NCBI RefSeq assembly: GCF_030815405.1
Contig: NZ_JAUSWX010000001.1
Span: 4,092,001 to 4,156,000, forward strand
From: Agromyces albus
GTDB lineage: Bacteria; Actinomycetota; Actinomycetes; Actinomycetales; Microbacteriaceae
DNA length: 64,000 bases
Direction of reading: 5' to 3'
This document shows positions 44,016-56,449 of the stretch, piece by piece. Position 1 is the first letter of the stretch, and every line of letters starts with the position of its first letter. A model generated the notes under the pieces. The model was not told the origin of the DNA. It saw only the letters and a list, made by a program, of their open reading frames with translations, and did no database searches. The translations under genes were made by a program, and so were the position numbers.

Positions 44016-45437
44016 GTGGACACCAGGACAGCGCAACCAGCTGTGATGAGCGACGTCGAGCGATCCGCGATCCGAAAGGTGGCCGTGCGCCTCGTGCCCT
44101 TCGTGGCGCTGATGTTCTTCATCAACTACCTCGACCGCACCGCGATCGGGTTCGCCGCCCCCAACGGCATGAACGAGGATCTCGCGCTCTCGGCGGCGCA
44201 GTTCGGCTTCGCCTCGGGGGTCTTCTTCATCGGCTACATCCTGCTCGAGGTGCCCTCGAACCTCGCGCTGCACCGCTTCGGGGCCCGCAAGTGGCTCGCG
44301 CGCATCATGGTGAGCTGGGGCATCGTCGCCGCCCTGTTCACGTGGGTTGGCAACTTCGAGCAGCTCGCCGTGCTGAGGTTCCTGCTCGGCGTCGCCGAGG
44401 CGGGCTTCTTCCCCGGCGCCATCCTCTTCCTGAGCCTCTGGGTGCCGGCCGCGCACCGCGGCAAGATCCTCGCGCTCTTCTACCTCGCGCAACCCCTCAC
44501 GACCGTGATCGGCGCACCGCTCGCGGGCGTGCTCATTCAGCAGCACGGCGTGTTCCTCGGTCTCGAGGGCTGGCGCTTCATGTTCCTGGGCGTCGCGATC
44601 CCCGCGATCGTCATCGGCGTCATCGCGTGGTTCACCCTCAAGGACCGCCCGGCCGACGCGAAGTGGCTGACCCCGGCCGAGCAGACCTGGCTCACCGGCG
44701 CGCTCGCCTCCGAGAAGGCCGCGACCGAGAAGTCGCAGCACCACGTCTCCATGAAGCACGCCTTCAAGAGCGGCCGGGTGTGGATGCTCTCGCTCATCTA
44801 CTTCGGATTCATCTACGGCCTCTACGCACTCGCGTTCTTCCTCCCGACGATCATCGAGGGCTTCCAGGCACAGGCCGGCGTCGAGTTCGACGTGCTCCAG
44901 AAGGGGCTCATCACCGCGATCCCGTACGTTCCCGCAGCGATCGCCCTCTGGCTGTGGTCGCGAGACGCCGCCCGCCGAGGCCTGCGCACGTGGCACATTG
45001 CCGCGCCTGCGATCGCCGGCGCCGTGAGCATCCCGCTCGCACTTTTCGCCGGGTCGCCGGCCGCCACCATCGCGGTCATCTCGATCACGGCCATGGCGAT
45101 CTTCGCCGCGCTCCCGAACTTCTGGACCCTGCCGACGCAGTTCCTCACGGGGGCCGCCGCCGCTGCCGGAGTCGCGCTCATCAACACCGTCGGCAACCTC
45201 GCGGGATTCAGCGCCCCCTACATCACGGGCGTCGTGCACGACTGGACCGGCGGCTACGAGGTGCCGATGGTTCTCGTCGGCGGATTCATGCTCGTGTCGG
45301 CCCTGCTCATGGTCGGGCTCGCCCGCAGCGGCCGGGTGAGGGTGGCACGCGGTCATGGGCCGGATGCCGCGGCATCCGTCATCGCATCGGATGCCGCATC
45401 GGCCGCCGACGACGAGGTCTCGGAGGCGCGCCGATGA
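44016..45437 (+). CDS. MFS transporter, anion:cation symporter family
   Basis: This 12-helix carrier of 473 residues has the ACS-family pattern: NYLDRTAIGFA in helix 1, the EVPSNLALHRFGARKW loop, and GVAEAGFFPG near residue 125. ACS members usually take up sugar acids or other organic anions by proton symport, so D-apionate is the likely cargo. CAGGAG precedes the GTG start. The C-terminal 40 residues are Ala/Asp-rich. Its stop overlaps the kinase start (ATGA). It is the first gene of the long plus-strand operon. Confidence 0.88.
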   Translation: MDTRTAQPAVMSDVERSAIRKVAVRLVPFVALMFFINYLDRTAIGFAAPNGMNEDLALSAAQFGFASGVFFIGYILLEVPSNLALHRFGARKWLARIMVSWGIVAALFTWVGNFEQLAVLRFLLGVAEAGFFPGAILFLSLWVPAAHRGKILALFYLAQPLTTVIGAPLAGVLIQQHGVFLGLEGWRFMFLGVAIPAIVIGVIAWFTLKDRPADAKWLTPAEQTWLTGALASEKAATEKSQHHVSMKHAFKSGRVWMLSLIYFGFIYGLYALAFFLPTIIEGFQAQAGVEFDVLQKGLITAIPYVPAAIALWLWSRDAARRGLRTWHIAAPAIAGAVSIPLALFAGSPAATIAVISITAMAIFAALPNFWTLPTQFLTGAAAAAGVALINTVGNLAGFSAPYITGVVHDWTGGYEVPMVLVGGFMLVSALLMVGLARSGRVRVARGHGPDAAASVIASDAASAADDEVSEARR

Positions 45438-47188
45438 CGCGCCTGCACAACCGGCCCGAGGACTTCGCCGACGAGATGATCGAGGGCTTCGTGGCCGCGA
45501 ACCGCCGCTACGTGCGCCACGTGCCCGGGGGAGTCGTGCGCTCGACGCGATCGCCCGAGGGCCAGGTCGCGGTCGTGATCGGCGGCGGCTCCGGGCACTA
45601 CCCGGCCTTCGGCGGACTGGTCGGCCAGGGCCTTGCGCACGGTGCCGCGATGGGCAACCTCTTCGCGTCGCCGGCGACGGGCCAGGTGCGCTCGGTCGCG
45701 ACCGCCGCCCAGAACGGCGGCGGCGTGCTGCTCACCTACGGCAACTACGCCGGCGACGTGCTGAACTTCGACGCCGCGCAGGAGGAGCTGCGGGCCGCGG
45801 GCATTCCGTGCGAGACGGTGACCGTGACCGACGACATCTCGAGCGCGCCCGCCGTCGAGAAGCACCGCCGACGCGGCATCGCCGGCGACCTCACGGTGTT
45901 CAAGGCCGCTGCCGCGGCAGCTGAGGCCGGATACGACCTCCCCGAGGTCGTGCGGGTGGCTCGCCACGCGAACGAGCGCACCCGCTCGTTCGGCGTCGCA
46001 TTCACGGGCTGCACCCTCCCGGGCGCGGATGCCCCGCTCTTCACCGTGCCCGAGGGGCGTATGGCCGTCGGCCTCGGCATCCACGGCGAGCCCGGCATCG
46101 ACGAGACCGACGTGCCGACGGCCGACGGGCTCGCCGAACTGCTCGTCGGGAGCCTTCTCGCCGAGCTCCCCGACGGCGTCGCCGAAGCGCGGGGCGCGCG
46201 CGTCGTGCCGATCCTCAACGGGCTCGGCGCCCTCAAGTACGAGGAGATGTTCGTCGTCTATCGCCGCATCGCCGGGCTCCTCGAGGAGGCGGGCATCGAG
46301 ATCGTCGACCCGCACGTGGGCGAGTACTGCACGAGCTTCGACATGGCCGGCACCTCCCTCACGCTCTTCTGGCTCGACGACGAGCTCGAACGGCTCTGGA
46401 ACGCCCCGGCCGACACCCCCGCCTATCGCAAGGGTTCCGTCGTGGCTGCAGAGCTCGACGAGATCGCCGAGGCGACGGATGCCGCGGCCGACGCGATCCC
46501 TGAAGGATCTGCCGAGTCGCGCAGGGCGGCCGCGACCGCCGTCGAGGCGATCGCCGCGATCGCCGCCGTCGTCGATGCGAACGTCGACGAGCTCGGACAC
46601 CTCGACGCGATCGCGGGCGACGGCGACCACGGCATCGGCATGCAACGCGGCGCACACGCAGCACTCGCGGCGGCGCGCGACACCGCCGATGCGGGCGCCG
46701 GCGCCGGCACGGTGTTCGCACGGGCGGCCGACGCCTGGTCGTACCGGGCCGGCGGCACGTCGGGCGCACTGTGGGGCGTCGTGCTCCGCTCGGTCGGCGA
46801 GGCGCTCGGAGACGAGCACGCGCCGACGCGCGACGCGGTGGCGGCGGGCGTGCGCTCGGCGGCCAATGGCGTCGTCGCGTACGGGAAGGCGCAGCTCGGC
46901 GACAAGACGATGGTCGACGCGCTGCTCCCGTTCGCCGAGTCGCTCGAGCGCGAGATCGCCGGGGGTGCGCGACTCGCGGGGGCGTGGTCGACCGCCGACA
47001 GCACGGCGGCCACCGCGGCTGCTGCGACCGCCGACCTCCTGCCGCGCATGGGCCGCGCTCGCCCGCACGCCGAGAAGAGCCTCGGCACGCCGGATCCCGG
47101 CGCCCACTCGTTCGCCCTCATCGTGCACGCAGTGGGGGAAGTGCTCGTCGGATCGACCGACGAGGGGAAGGAACACGAGCATGCCTGA
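45434..47188 (+). CDS. lerK: dihydroxyacetone-kinase-type erythrulose kinase
   Basis: This protein of 584 residues fuses DhaK and DhaL domains. The DhaK half has [12 protein letters not shown] near residue 50 and the substrate-binding His in [10 protein letters not shown] near residue 220. The DhaL half has the ATP/Mg loop [12 protein letters not shown] near residue 395 and GGTSGALWG. Single-chain DhaK-DhaL proteins use ATP. Beside RpiB- and TIM-type isomerases and an apionate oxidoisomerase it fits L-erythrulose kinase (to L-erythrulose 1-phosphate) better than glycerone kinase. The gene overlaps RpiB by eight bases. Confidence 0.8.
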   Translation: MTRLHNRPEDFADEMIEGFVAANRRYVRHVPGGVVRSTRSPEGQVAVVIGGGSGHYPAFGGLVGQGLAHGAAMGNLFASPATGQVRSVATAAQNGGGVLLTYGNYAGDVLNFDAAQEELRAAGIPCETVTVTDDISSAPAVEKHRRRGIAGDLTVFKAAAAAAEAGYDLPEVVRVARHANERTRSFGVAFTGCTLPGADAPLFTVPEGRMAVGLGIHGEPGIDETDVPTADGLAELLVGSLLAELPDGVAEARGARVVPILNGLGALKYEEMFVVYRRIAGLLEEAGIEIVDPHVGEYCTSFDMAGTSLTLFWLDDELERLWNAPADTPAYRKGSVVAAELDEIAEATDAAADAIPEGSAESRRAAATAVEAIAAIAAVVDANVDELGHLDAIAGDGDHGIGMQRGAHAALAAARDTADAGAGAGTVFARAADAWSYRAGGTSGALWGVVLRSVGEALGDEHAPTRDAVAAGVRSAANGVVAYGKAQLGDKTMVDALLPFAESLEREIAGGARLAGAWSTADSTAATAAAATADLLPRMGRARPHAEKSLGTPDPGAHSFALIVHAVGEVLVGSTDEGKEHEHA

Positions 47189-47651
47189 ACAGCTTCGCAT
47201 CGTCGTCGGCAGTGACGACGCCGGGTTCGACTACAAGGAGATCCTGAAGCGCGATCTCGAGCAGCACGGCGGCGTGGCATCCGTCGTCGATGTCGGCGTC
47301 GACGCCGAGGGGCACACGTCGTATCCGCGAGTCGCCGTCGCCGCCGCCGAGCTCGTCGCCGCCGGTGAGGCCGACCGGGCGCTGCTCATCTGCGGCACGG
47401 GCCTCGGTGTCGCCATTGCGGCGAACAAGGTGCCGGGCATCCGCGCCGCGACCGCGCACGACAGCTTCTCGGTCGAGCGCAGCGTGCTCTCGAACGACGC
47501 CCAGGTGCTCACGATGGGCCAGCGCGTGGTGGGCATCGAGCTCGCGCGCCGGCTCGTGCGCGAGTGGGTCGACTACCGCTTCGACCCGGCCTCGGCCTCC
47601 GCCGAGAAGGTCGCGGCGATCGGCCAGTACGAGACGACCGGATCCTGCTGA
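47181..47651 (+). CDS. eryI: RpiB-family isomerase (D-erythrulose-4-phosphate isomerase candidate)
   Basis: This RpiB/LacA-fold enzyme of 156 residues has [11 protein letters not shown] at residues 10-20 and the catalytic loop [20 protein letters not shown] near residue 71. In the erythritol and threitol pathways a close RpiB homologue converts D-erythrulose 4-phosphate to D-erythrose 4-phosphate. The position directly between the kinase and the TIM-like gene supports that role here. Its stop overlaps the next start by one base (TGATG). Confidence 0.8.
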   Translation: MPEQLRIVVGSDDAGFDYKEILKRDLEQHGGVASVVDVGVDAEGHTSYPRVAVAAAELVAAGEADRALLICGTGLGVAIAANKVPGIRAATAHDSFSVERSVLSNDAQVLTMGQRVVGIELARRLVREWVDYRFDPASASAEKVAAIGQYETTGSC

Positions 47652-48430
47652 TGCCCGCGAGCGTGTCGGTCGGGGTGAGCCTGAAGATGTACTTCGGGCA
47701 CGCCGACGCGCGCCGCTGGCTCGAGCGGGTCGCGGAGCTCGCGGCGAGGCATCCGGGGGTCGTCGACGGCCGAGTCGAGTGCTTCGTGATCCCCACCTAC
47801 GTGCAGGTGCTGCCGGCGATCGAGGCATTCCGTGGCACACGAGTCGTCATCGGCGCGCAGGATGTCGCGACGGAAGACGCCGGCGCGTACACGGGCGAGG
47901 TGTCCGCCGCCGAGCTCGCCGAGGTCGGTGTGCGGCTTGCGGAGGTCGGGCACGCGGAACGGCGGCGGCTCTTCGGCGAGAGCGAGGAGGTCGTGGCCGC
48001 GAAGACGGCCGCGGCCCTGCGCAACGGGCTCACCCCCGTGCTCTGCCTCGGCGAGTCCGAGCGGCTCGAGGCGACGGATGCCGCGGCCGAGGTCGTGCGG
48101 CAACTGCATGCGGCGCTCAACAGCGCCCCCGCCGGGCGCGTCATCGTGGCGTACGAGCCCGTGTGGGCGATCGGGGCACCTGAGCCCGCCCCCGCCGACC
48201 ACATCGCCATCGTGGCGAGCGCACTCCGCGACGCCGTTGATGCGCTCGACGACCGCGACGACAGCACGGTGATCTATGGCGGCTCGGCGGGGCCGGGACT
48301 GCTGACCCGGCTGGGCGAGGCCGTCGACGGGCTCTTCCTCGGGCGCTTCGCGCACGACCCCGCCGCGCTCGCCGACGTGCTCGACGAAGCGGCGGCACTC
48401 GCCGACCGACGAGCTGGGGTCGTCGCGTGA
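47651..48430 (+). CDS. lerI: TIM-like L-erythrulose-1-phosphate isomerase candidate
   Basis: This triosephosphate-isomerase-family protein of 259 residues keeps the catalytic Lys (SLKMYFG), His (VGHAERR) and Glu (AYEPVWAIG), with the phosphate end IYGGSAGPG. It is more diverged from housekeeping TpiA than expected; the N-terminal NWKM-type motif is SLKM here. In erythrulose pathways such a TIM paralogue turns L-erythrulose 1-phosphate into D-erythrulose 4-phosphate, supplying the RpiB enzyme. The next gene overlaps its stop (GTGA). Confidence 0.8.
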   Translation: MPASVSVGVSLKMYFGHADARRWLERVAELAARHPGVVDGRVECFVIPTYVQVLPAIEAFRGTRVVIGAQDVATEDAGAYTGEVSAAELAEVGVRLAEVGHAERRRLFGESEEVVAAKTAAALRNGLTPVLCLGESERLEATDAAAEVVRQLHAALNSAPAGRVIVAYEPVWAIGAPEPAPADHIAIVASALRDAVDALDDRDDSTVIYGGSAGPGLLTRLGEAVDGLFLGRFAHDPAALADVLDEAAALADRRAGVVA

Positions 48431-49221
48431 TCGGCCTCGGCAGCTACGCCTTCTTCTGGCAGCAGTCGGACCGCGTACCCGAGCCGCTCGACCTCATCGG
48501 GGCACTCGAACGCACCCGCGAGCTCGACGTCGACCTGTTCCAGATCTGCGACTATGCACCGCTGCTGATGATGTCGTCGGCCGAGCTGCACGAGGCGGCG
48601 CTCGCGGCACGCCGGCTCGGCATCCGGATCGAGCTCGGCACCAAGGGTGTCTCGCCCGGTCACCTCATGACGTTCCTCCGCCTTGCAGAGCGATTCGACG
48701 CCGGTCTCGTGCGGAGCATGATCTACGCGCCGGGCTTCCGACCAAGCCTCGACGATGCCGAGAAGATGCTGCGCCAGGTCATGCCCGCCTACGAGGTCGA
48801 AGGCGTCACGCTCGCCCTCGAGACCTACGAGCACGTGTCGACCGCCGACCTCGTCGGGCTCGTCGAGCGCGTCGGCAGCCATCGGATCGGCATCTGCCTC
48901 GACCCGGCCAACGTCGTCGCGGGCCTCGAGCTGCCGCGCGACGCCGTCGAGCGGTGCGCGCCGCTCACCCGCAACGTGCACGCCAAGGACTTCGCCTTCT
49001 CCCGGCAGGAGGGTTGGGTCGGATTCACCTACAGCGGCGCGCCCATGGGGGAGGGGCTCCACGACTACGCGCACCTATTCGCCGCGGTGGATCCCGAGGC
49101 CCGCGGCGTGAACGAGATCGTCGAACACTGGCTGCCCTGGCAGGGCGACCCCGAGACCACCGTCCAGGCGGAGATCGCCTGGACCACCACCGCACTCGAC
49201 TACCTGAGGAGCATCCGATGA
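48427..49221 (+). CDS. apnD: sugar isomerase/epimerase-fold protein (3-oxo-isoapionate decarboxylase candidate)
   Basis: This xylose-isomerase-like TIM-barrel protein has 264 residues. Probable metal ligands occur in the usual order: Glu in LALETYEH near residue 138, Asp in CLDPANV near residue 159, His in NVHAKDF near residue 183 and Glu in NEIVEHWLPW near residue 230. Described 3-oxo-isoapionate decarboxylases, which yield L-erythrulose and CO2, are of this fold and sit beside apionate oxidoisomerase, as here. The GTG start and both ends overlap neighbours. An isomerase or epimerase function remains possible. Confidence 0.72.
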   Translation: MIGLGSYAFFWQQSDRVPEPLDLIGALERTRELDVDLFQICDYAPLLMMSSAELHEAALAARRLGIRIELGTKGVSPGHLMTFLRLAERFDAGLVRSMIYAPGFRPSLDDAEKMLRQVMPAYEVEGVTLALETYEHVSTADLVGLVERVGSHRIGICLDPANVVAGLELPRDAVERCAPLTRNVHAKDFAFSRQEGWVGFTYSGAPMGEGLHDYAHLFAAVDPEARGVNEIVEHWLPWQGDPETTVQAEIAWTTTALDYLRSIR

Positions 49222-50087
49222 GCACCACCACCACCACGCAGACGCACACGATCGCCGTCATCGGCGCCGGCGGCAAGATGGGCATGCGCGTCTCCGACAA
49301 CCTCGTGAAGACCGATCACACCGTCTACTACAGCGAGAACTCCCCCGCCGGTCAGGAGCGCGTCCGCGCGGCCGGCCGCGAGCTGACCGACTCGCCCGAA
49401 GCCGTTCGCGATGCCGACATCGTCGTGCTCGCGGTGCCCGATCTCGCGCTCGGTCCCGTCACGGCCGATCTCGTGCCGCAGCTGAAGCCCGGCGCGATCG
49501 TGCTCACGCTCGACCCGGCGGCCGCGTACGCAGGCCTGCTCACCACGCGCGACGACGTCATCCAGGCGGTGGCGCACCCCTGCCATCCGTCGATCTTCCT
49601 CCAGCGCACCACCCCCGAGGAGTACGCCGACACGTTCGGCGGCATCGCGGCGCCGCAAGACGCGATCGCGGCGATCGAGTCGGATGACCCGGCCAAGCAG
49701 GCGATCGTCGAGGCCACCGTGCGGGCGATCTACGCTCCGGTCATCGACGTGCACTGGGTCACGGTGAAGCAGCTCGCCCAGCTCGAGCCCACCCTCGTCG
49801 AGACGATCGCGTGCATGGTGGGCGCACTCCTGAAGGAGGCACTCGACGAAGCCGTGAACACCATGGGCGTGCCTGAGGCCGCGGCTCGCTCGATCCTGCT
49901 CGGGCACACGCAGGTCGCGCTCGCGAACGGCTTGCGCGGCGACAACCCGTTCAGCGACGCGTGCCTCATCGCGATGGACTACGGGCGCGAGGCGATCATC
50001 AAGGACGACTGGAAGCGCGTCTTCCGCGACGACGAGCTCGACAAGAACCTCGCCCGCATGCTCCACCTCGACAAGATCGAACGCTGA
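49218..50087 (+). CDS. apnO: D-apionate oxidoisomerase candidate
   Basis: This NAD-dependent enzyme of 289 residues has an N-terminal Rossmann domain (IAVIGAGGKMG at residues 10-20) and an all-helical phosphogluconate-dehydrogenase-like C-terminal domain. The latter has VKQLAQLEPTLVETIACMVG near residue 180 and a terminal NLARMLHLDKIER. Apionate oxidoisomerase belongs to this ketol-acid-reductoisomerase/PGDH-like group and converts D-apionate to 3-oxo-isoapionate. The ATG overlaps the preceding stop (ATGA). It is the last pathway enzyme before the importer genes. Confidence 0.75.
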   Translation: MSTTTTTQTHTIAVIGAGGKMGMRVSDNLVKTDHTVYYSENSPAGQERVRAAGRELTDSPEAVRDADIVVLAVPDLALGPVTADLVPQLKPGAIVLTLDPAAAYAGLLTTRDDVIQAVAHPCHPSIFLQRTTPEEYADTFGGIAAPQDAIAAIESDDPAKQAIVEATVRAIYAPVIDVHWVTVKQLAQLEPTLVETIACMVGALLKEALDEAVNTMGVPEAAARSILLGHTQVALANGLRGDNPFSDACLIAMDYGREAIIKDDWKRVFRDDELDKNLARMLHLDKIER

Positions 50088-50136
50088 TCCCGGCGGACCG
50101 CGAACCCACCCCGCACGACCTGCAAAGGAGCAGCCC

Positions 50137-50787
50137 ATGACCCGTCCGACCCGCAGACGCCCACCGATCAGGCCGTGGATGGTGTGGACCATCGCCGTGC
50201 TCGTGCTCGGTTCCGCCGCGGTGGCCAGCACCAGGTTCGTCACGACGGATGACGCGCAGGCGGCCACGAGCGGGAAGGCGTTCGACCCCGCCGGGTATGC
50301 CGCCGAACGGTACGAGTCGGAGATCGCGCCGCAGATCGAGGCCGACGCGATCGACCTCGCCGGCCTGCTGGAAGAGCTGGCGGCCGGGGCCGACGAAGCG
50401 GAGTTCGGGCACACGCCGGGAGCGGGCAGCTCGTACAGCTTCCCGGTGGAGTTCACGGCCGTCGCGGGAGCCCCGAACGGATCGATCCTGCCCGTCACGG
50501 TCGAAGGAATCCCGGGCGGTGTCACCGTGCAGGTGCAGATCGGCCCGGCGATCAACGGAACGGCGATCCGCGACGTCACCGGCACGGTCTCCTTCAACGA
50601 GTTCAAGAACCAGCTCGAGTTCCAGGAGGTCGCGACCGAGCTGAACAACAGCGTGCGCGAGACGGCGCTGAGCGATCTCGACCCCGTCTCGCTCGAGGGG
50701 AAGACGCTGCACGTCGTCGGCGCGTTCACGAGGGTCAATCCCGCACTCGTGTCCATCGTCCCCGTGGTGTTCGAGGTGCAGCCGTGA
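50137..50787 (+). CDS. DUF2291-family membrane-anchored protein
   Basis: This protein of 216 residues has a basic N-terminus, one membrane helix near residues 13-33 and an extracytoplasmic domain. It matches DUF2291, a family found next to ribose-type ABC importers of uncertain role. AAAGGAG precedes the ATG. Its stop overlaps the ATPase start (GTGA), so it is made together with the importer and may assist the binding protein or stabilise the complex (inference). Confidence 0.75.
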   Translation: MTRPTRRRPPIRPWMVWTIAVLVLGSAAVASTRFVTTDDAQAATSGKAFDPAGYAAERYESEIAPQIEADAIDLAGLLEELAAGADEAEFGHTPGAGSSYSFPVEFTAVAGAPNGSILPVTVEGIPGGVTVQVQIGPAINGTAIRDVTGTVSFNEFKNQLEFQEVATELNNSVRETALSDLDPVSLEGKTLHVVGAFTRVNPALVSIVPVVFEVQP

Positions 50788-52342
50788 GCGACGCGGCGAT
50801 CGAACGGGACGCCGTGGTGATGCGCGCACGGCAGATCACGAAGACCTACGGCGCCACGAGGGCACTCAAGGGCGTGGACTTCGAGATCCGGAGCGGTGCG
50901 GTCACGGCGCTCTTCGGCGAGAACGGTGCGGGCAAGTCGACGCTCATGAAGATCCTCTCCGGGGTCGAGACGCCGACGAGCGGCATCCTCGAGCTCGACG
51001 GCCGTGAGATCCAGCTGGCCAGCACCGTCGACGCGGCGGAGCACGGCATCGCGATCATCCACCAGGAACTCAGCCTGTGTCCGAACCTGAGCATCAGGGA
51101 CAACATCTACATGGGCCGGGAGCTCGTTCGCGGGGGCATCGTCGTGGACGAACGCACCGAGAACGTGCGAACACGCGAACTGATGGCACGGCTGGAGGAG
51201 CAGCTCGACCCGCGCACCCTCGTCGCGGACCTCCGCCTCGGGCAGCAGCAGGTCGTGGAGATCGCACGCGCGCTCGCCGGCGATGCGCGGGTGCTGATCA
51301 TGGACGAACCGACGTCGGCGCTCTCGGGCAACGAGGTCGAAGTGCTGTTCCGGCTCATCCGCGAGCTGACCGACTCGGGAGTGGCCATCGTCTACATCTC
51401 CCATCACCTCGAGGAGGCGCTCGAGATCGCCGACCACGCGGTTGTGTTCCGTGACGGCGAGCTCGTGGCGACGGGGGAACGCGACGCGATCGACATCGCG
51501 TGGGTGATCTCCAACATGGTCGGACGGTCAGCCGACGACCTCAGCCCCGACCTGCGCGACGAGTTCGGCGAGATCGCACTGTCGTTGCGGAACGTGACGG
51601 TCGCCGACCCATCCAATCCCACTCGTCTCGCCGTCGATGACCTCAGCCTCGACGTCCGGGCCGGCGAGATCGTCTGCCTCTACGGACTCATGGGCGCCGG
51701 CCGCACGGAACTGCTCGAAGCACTCGCCGGCCGGGCGCCGATCCAGCGCGGCACGGTCACCGTCGGCGGGAAGGAGCTGCGCGGCGAGTCGATCGCCGAC
51801 CGCATCCGGATGGGGCTCGCACTCGTTCCGGAGGACCGGCAGCGCGACGGACTCGTGCAGACCATGTCGGTGGGGGAGAACAGTTCCCTCGCGAGCCTGA
51901 TCGCGTACGTGCGGGGCTTCTGGATCGGCGATCGCTGCGAGCGGGAGGCCGTCGAGAAGGGCATCGCCGACGTTCGCGTCAAGACATCCGGTCCCTCAGC
52001 GTCGATCACCTCGCTGTCAGGCGGGAACCAGCAGAAGGTCGTCATCGGAAAGGTGCTCATGACCGAACCCGACGTCATCCTGCTCGACGAACCGTCGAGG
52101 GGGATCGATGTGGGAGCGAAGGGCGAGATCTTCGCCCTCATGGCCCGTGAGGCCCGGCGCGGCCTCGCTGTGCTCTTCGCCACGTCGGAGGTGAGCGAGG
52201 CGCTCGGCGTCTCGAACCGCGTCGTGGTGATGTCGAAGGGCCGCATCGTCCGCCAGTTCGACCCGAAGAACGCCACACGCGAAGACCTGATGATCGCCTC
52301 CGGAGAGGCGACCGAGGAAGAACTGACGGGGAGCGCACACCG

Positions 52343-52346
<4 letters not shown>
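50784..52346 (+). CDS. CUT2 sugar ABC transporter ATPase (apiose importer candidate)
   Basis: This tandem ATPase of 520 residues is of the RbsA type. The first half has Walker A GENGAGKS (residues 45-52), LRLGQQQ as signature and LIMDEPTSAL. The second half has the degenerate loop [17 protein letters not shown] and LLDEPSRGID. The GTG start overlaps the DUF2291 stop and the permease ATG overlaps its stop (ATGA). The location behind the apionate genes makes D-apiose the probable cargo. Confidence 0.88.
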
Positions 52347-54510
<2,164 letters not shown>

Positions 54511-54526
54511 AGCTGGCAACTGGAGG

Positions 54527-54553
54527 GGCGCTCGCCGGCGGACGGCGGGCGCC
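54527..54553 (+). terminator. terminator of the apiose operon
   Basis: GGCGCTCGCCG and CGGCGGGCGCC pair over 11 bp with a short GCGGA loop, followed by TTCTCT. Confidence 0.7.
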
Positions 54554-54640
54554 TTCTCTATTCGCGGGTCTCGGTCTTCGATGGCTGAGAGAGACGCGCT
54601 GCCAGCATTTCGGCCGCGTCGCGCGAAGGTGGGAGATGCG

Positions 54641-54748
54641 ATGAAGCGAATCGGGACGGCGGCCGTGGCAGTTCTGGCGGTTCTGCTTTCGGGATGTTCC
54701 GCGCCGGCGACCGACCTCTGGAGAGGTCGTACTAACTTCGTAGAGTGA
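54641..54748 (+). CDS. truncated lipoprotein remnant
   Basis: This 35-residue frame has a good ribosome site (GGGAG) and a perfect lipoprotein signal with lipobox LSGC and Cys19. Only 16 more residues follow before the stop, which overlaps the GTG of the VOC gene (GTGA). A GACCTCT/AGAGGTC hairpin at 54713-54728 lies at the probable junction. The domain normally following such a signal is missing, so this looks like the 5' end of a lipoprotein gene cut by the event that brought in the downstream genes. A functional micro-lipoprotein cannot be excluded. Confidence 0.6.
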   Translation: MKRIGTAAVAVLAVLLSGCSAPATDLWRGRTNFVE

Positions 54749-55446
54749 CCATCGAATTACAGTCGGTGACGTTCCGCTCTCAGAATCCGCAGCGCGACGC
54801 AGAGTTCTGGGGAGCCGTGTTGAACCGACCCCTTGAAGGCGACGGCGCCGGGATCTTGCTCGCCGGGGAGTCAGGACAGGTGGGTATCCGGTTTACCGCC
54901 GGCGCTCCTCATGGTGAGGAGAAGAATCGCCTTCACCTTCATCTCGCTGACGGACCCCGTGATCAGAGTGACACCATCGCGGTGTGCCTGAAGCTCGGGG
55001 CGCGGCTTCTCGGCAGCGGTCACGTACCGGAGAACAGTTACGCGGTCATGGCCGATGTGGTCGGAGATGAGTTCTGTGTGATCGAAGACAGGAACTCCTA
55101 CTTGGCCGGATGTGGTCCGTTGGGGGAGGTCACGTGCGATGGCACGCGAACTGTTGGACTGTTTTGGAGCCTGGTACTCGGATGGCCTCTTGTGTGGGAC
55201 GAGGGCGAAGAAACCTCCATCCAGTCTCCTGCCGGTGGAACAAAGATCGCCTGGAACGGTGAAACCGTAAATCCAAAGACTGCTCGAGATCGTCGATACT
55301 TGGTGCTCTCCGTCGCGAGACATCAGCTCGATGATGAAGTAAGCCGACTGCTGGCCCTCGGGGCCTCTCGTCAGGCCATCAGCCAGACGGGTGAGACCGT
55401 CCTCAGCGATCCCGACGGCAACAAGTTCGTACTTCGCGCGATCTAG
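54745..55446 (+). CDS. VOC/glyoxalase-like domain protein
   Basis: This protein of 233 residues has two VOC-type beta-alpha-beta-beta-beta modules. The first is SVTFRSQNPQRDAEFWGAVLNRPL with RLHLHLAD, and the second is TVGLFWSLVLGWPLVW with SDPDGNKFVLRAI at the end. Members include glyoxalases, extradiol dioxygenases and bleomycin-type antibiotic-binding proteins; the exact role is unknown. Base composition is lower in GC than the sugar genes upstream, suggesting a different origin. The GTG overlaps the lipoprotein fragment's stop. Confidence 0.82.
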   Translation: MTIELQSVTFRSQNPQRDAEFWGAVLNRPLEGDGAGILLAGESGQVGIRFTAGAPHGEEKNRLHLHLADGPRDQSDTIAVCLKLGARLLGSGHVPENSYAVMADVVGDEFCVIEDRNSYLAGCGPLGEVTCDGTRTVGLFWSLVLGWPLVWDEGEETSIQSPAGGTKIAWNGETVNPKTARDRRYLVLSVARHQLDDEVSRLLALGASRQAISQTGETVLSDPDGNKFVLRAI

Positions 55447-55525
55447 GACCGCATCCAGGCGCCCGATCGAGAGCAGGCTTGCCGCGGTCGGCGTCTGCTG
55501 CGGGGCGCACCGGCGCAGGTCACTG

Positions 55526-56449
55526 TCACACGAGCAGCGCCTCGAGCTCCGGAAGTCGGCCGAACAGGTCGGGGAGGCCGCGCACCCCCTTGCGCACGGA
55601 CTCGTGCGACAGCGCGAGGTCAGGGCCGGTGCTCGCCTCGACACCGGCGAGGCACCGGAGGATGTTCCACCTCGTGTGCCCCAGCCAGCCGCCGATCATG
55701 AACACAAACCAGCTTGGACCTGACGGCGGCAGCGCTCCGCCCCCCGCGACATAGCCGTCGAGAACCGAGCGGAAAATAGCGGGCTTGATGTCGTCGAAGC
55801 CAGGTCCCTTCGCGAGGCTCAGCGCGGTCGAGCCGAGCTCACTGGACAGGTCGAGCATCCCCGAGAGCTCCCAGTCGAGCACCACCGGCCGACCCTCTCG
55901 AGCGAGCAGGTTCCACGGTTGGATGTCCCTGTGGGTCAGCACGACGGGGCCCGGCCGTTCGCAGGTGTCGACGAAGTGGGCAATCGCGAGGAACGTCTCG
56001 ACGTGAGAGGCGAGCTCGTCGGCCCACGGCTGTCCGGTCGCCGCCGCCCGCGCGGCGAGCTCGGACCAGTCCCGTGACGTCGGGTCCTCGATCGGCACAT
56101 GGGTCCACGCGACGTCGAGCGCATGGATGCGCGCGAGGATCTCACCGATCTCAAACGCGTACGCCGCCGACACCGGCGCTTCGGGCACCTTCTCGCCTTC
56201 GACCCATCGGTGAACGAGCGTGTAGTCGCTGGCCGAGATCGGCTCCGGCATCGGAATGCCGGCAGCGAAGGCCGCCCGCTCAAACCTGAACACATCCTCG
56301 ACGCGATAGGTCCAGCGGCGGTCGACGAGGTTCAACTCCTTCACCGCGAACGACCCCTGGTCGGTGTCGAGCCGGTACATCCGGTTGGCGAACCCGCCGT
56401 GGACGCGAATCATCGGCCCGATCGGCGCGCCGAGATGCCAAAGGTCCAC
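55526..56449 (-). CDS. aminoglycoside phosphotransferase (APH)-fold protein
   Basis: This protein kinase-like phosphotransferase has 307 residues. The Brenner motif is LTHRDIQPWN near residue 190 and the metal Asp lies in VVLDWELSG. The N-lobe Lys is in SFAVKELN near residue 35. The start is GTG with no clear ribosome site. Family members phosphorylate aminoglycosides, choline, homoserine or methylthioribose, and many are orphans. No resistance phenotype can be claimed. It is the last of three minus-strand genes starting at 58014. Confidence 0.82.
   Translation of the reverse strand: MDLWHLGAPIGPMIRVHGGFANRMYRLDTDQGSFAVKELNLVDRRWTYRVEDVFRFERAAFAAGIPMPEPISASDYTLVHRWVEGEKVPEAPVSAAYAFEIGEILARIHALDVAWTHVPIEDPTSRDWSELAARAAATGQPWADELASHVETFLAIAHFVDTCERPGPVVLTHRDIQPWNLLAREGRPVVLDWELSGMLDLSSELGSTALSLAKGPGFDDIKPAIFRSVLDGYVAGGGALPPSGPSWFVFMIGGWLGHTRWNILRCLAGVEASTGPDLALSHESVRKGVRGLPDLFGRLPELEALLV

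Noticed and set aside
43904..45433. Upstream half of the long frame ending at 47188
   Set aside because: Only the last 584 codons encode the kinase; the earlier part is an out-of-frame shadow of the MFS gene.
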